Assembly (NCBI GenBank): GCA_017475185.1
Contig: JAFVGB010000030.1
Coordinates: 1 to 32,747, forward strand
Direction: 5' to 3'
Source of the DNA: Clostridia bacterium
GTDB lineage: Bacteria > Bacillota_A > Clostridia > TANB77 > CAG-508
DNA length: 32,747 bases
Below the pieces are notes generated by a model. That model made no database searches. It was given only the letters and a program-made list of their open reading frames with translations, and had not been told where the DNA came from. Each line of letters starts with the position of its first letter. Within the stretch, counting starts at the first letter, position 1. Both the position numbers and the translations under genes were made by a program. Shown piece after piece: positions 31,540 through 32,747 of this stretch.

Positions 31540-31557
31540 TAACCTATGCCTCCTACT

Positions 31558-32121
31558 CTATATAACTTGAAATGAAAGAACAAAATCATTGTAATCATTT
31601 TCTTGTATTACAATTCTTTGAATTTTCTTTTCATCCTCTTTACTACCGAAAACATCAATTATTTTCAGCCTTAGAACATAAATTGTTCCTTGTCTTGTAA
31701 TATCATCATACTCTACTGCCCATTCTTCAGGATATGTCTTTTTTACATATTCTTCAAAATCTTCATATTTAGGAAAATAATTCTTTTTAAATTCCACATA
31801 TAACAAATTATAAGCAGCCTCATAATCCTTATTTTCTAAATAACTCAAATATTTTCCACAATAATATTCCATTCTATCTCTTTCAGCTAAACCAGATAAA
31901 TACTTAACAGTATCTTCATCTGTTCTTGGTAAAGCTTCAGGCTTATTTTCCTTCTTTTTTCCAACTGGATCTGTTTTTACAAGAGTAGCAATTTGTTTAT
32001 CTGTTTTTTCATCTAAATTAACTTTAAGAATTCTTTTTTGATATAATATTAAATTTACTATTATTAAAAAAATAACAATTATAATTAAAATTAAATCTTT
32101 TTTATCAAAATTTATTTTCAT
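31558..32121 (-). CDS. Membrane-anchored protein with NTF2-like outer domain (paralogue)
   Basis: 187 aa. Membrane helix at about 9-27, a charged linker, then an outer domain (about 80-187) containing YCGKYLSYLENKDYEAAYNLL, YFPKYEDFEEYVKKTYPEEW and IYVLRLKIIDVFG. This pattern (Y.xY.xNK.YE.AYNL, then (Y/L)(F/Y)P....F..Y) matches the gene at 30586 closely, so the two are tandem paralogues with an NTF2-like fold, a shape used for binding small molecules or for dimerisation. It lacks the C-terminal beta domain of its neighbour. Middle gene of the operon. Substrate and role unknown. Confidence 0.7.
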   Translation of the reverse strand: MKINFDKKDLILIIIVIFLIIVNLILYQKRILKVNLDEKTDKQIATLVKTDPVGKKKENKPEALPRTDEDTVKYLSGLAERDRMEYYCGKYLSYLENKDYEAAYNLLYVEFKKNYFPKYEDFEEYVKKTYPEEWAVEYDDITRQGTIYVLRLKIIDVFGSKEDEKKIQRIVIQENDYNDFVLSFQVI

Positions 32122-32143
32122 AATAAACTCCTAATCTTAAATT

Positions 32144-32731
32144 TTAATAGAATAAAATATTTTGTCCAGATTCTTGTGCATTTCTATAAACCTTGATGTT
32201 TATTGTAACTGCATCTACTCCTTTATATTTTACAGCTAGTTTAGAAGTAGTTGATACTTCTGTATATGAGATAGAACCTTCAACAAATTCTAGTGCAACT
32301 AATTCTAATTTATCAGCTTTTGTTGCCTTTAATATATCCATGAAATCACTAAATTGTTTTTTATTTGAAATTTTCATGTGTTTAGCAATTTCATCTTTAT
32401 TCTTTTCGAAATATTCATATACTTTTTCTTCATCTTTGCCTTTTAAATCTGCATAATATTTTGGTAAAATTTTACCTGTAAATTCATTAATTGTTTCATA
32501 AAGTTCTTTTGATTTTACCACACCATTTACATATTTTCCGAAAAATTGACTTGAATAATCTGGAACAATTACATCATCACCTATAACCTCTGGTTCTGTT
32601 TGAGTAGTGTTTGCATTATTGCCTGTGTTATTCATTTTCTTTAAGTCTGATGCAGTTATAAGTAATAACATTATAATTATTAACAATATTATTACTATAA
32701 AAAGAGTTAATTTTACATATTTATTATTCAT
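32144..32731 (-). CDS. Small membrane-anchored protein, first gene of the operon
   Basis: 195 aa. Membrane helix at 7-26 (LTLFIVIILLIIIMLLLITA), an Asn/Thr/Glu-rich linker (33-60), then an outer domain with FTGKILPKYYADLKGKDEEKVYEYFEKNKDEIAKHM and a strand-rich end (KYKGVDAVTINIKVYR). The helical part may correspond to the NTF2-like helices of the next two genes, but the match is weaker. GAGGAG lies 7-8 nt before the ATG, right at the window edge; the promoter is outside, so more genes may precede it in the operon. Confidence 0.7.
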   Translation of the reverse strand: MNNKYVKLTLFIVIILLIIIMLLLITASDLKKMNNTGNNANTTQTEPEVIGDDVIVPDYSSQFFGKYVNGVVKSKELYETINEFTGKILPKYYADLKGKDEEKVYEYFEKNKDEIAKHMKISNKKQFSDFMDILKATKADKLELVALEFVEGSISYTEVSTTSKLAVKYKGVDAVTINIKVYRNAQESGQNILFY

Positions 32732-32747
32732 GATTATTCTCCTCTCA

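Overview
The window looks like chromosomal DNA of a low-GC Gram-positive anaerobe of the class Clostridia, probably from a gut community. The reasons are the strongly AT-rich coding sequence, AGGAGG-type ribosome sites, consensus TTGACA-17-TATAAT promoters, SipW/TasA-type surface proteins, a YabE-like G5/3D protein, and a SpaA/Cna_B-type giant surface protein. The species cannot be named from sequence alone. Almost every gene encodes a secreted or single-pass membrane protein; the clear exceptions are the acpS-tatD pair and one acidic protein with no visible signal.

Layout. (1) 1-458: start of a dockerin-bearing secreted protein, GC-richer than its surroundings, running off the left edge. (2) 692-2192: two TasA/camelysin-like proteins in tandem. 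(3) 2454-3593: AI-2E-family membrane protein. (4) 3800-4846: G5/3D wall protein behind a perfect consensus promoter. (5) 5092-6075: acidic protein of unknown function, divergent from acpS and tatD (6284-7529); tatD carries a +1 frameshift. (6) 7599-11087: a DUF4214 secreted protein, an orphan membrane protein and a WG-repeat membrane protein. (7) 11302-28851: one 5,849-codon gene for a giant surface protein. It has an N-terminal NlpC/P60-like domain, about 29 SpaA-like modules, five DUF11-like modules, and a C-terminal membrane anchor. (8) 29117-30427: a second GC-richer secreted protein with a dockerin-like remnant. (9) 30586-32731: an operon of three small membrane proteins, at least two of them paralogous with NTF2-like outer domains.

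Six copies or derivatives of a palindrome built on GGAAATGGGGACGGTTCT lie between genes, mostly just after stop codons. Some have T-runs and probably act as terminators. One 150-bp copy runs into the 3' end of the giant gene and encodes its last residues and stop codon.

How the genes may work together is inference: the region reads as a cell-surface locus (adhesin/stalk, matrix-type proteins, wall-remodelling protein, sensor-like membrane proteins) around a small housekeeping pair. The two dockerin-type genes near the edges resemble Ruminococcus proteins in sequence style and composition and were probably acquired separately. The most notable object is the giant adhesin and the way a repeat element has rewritten its tail.
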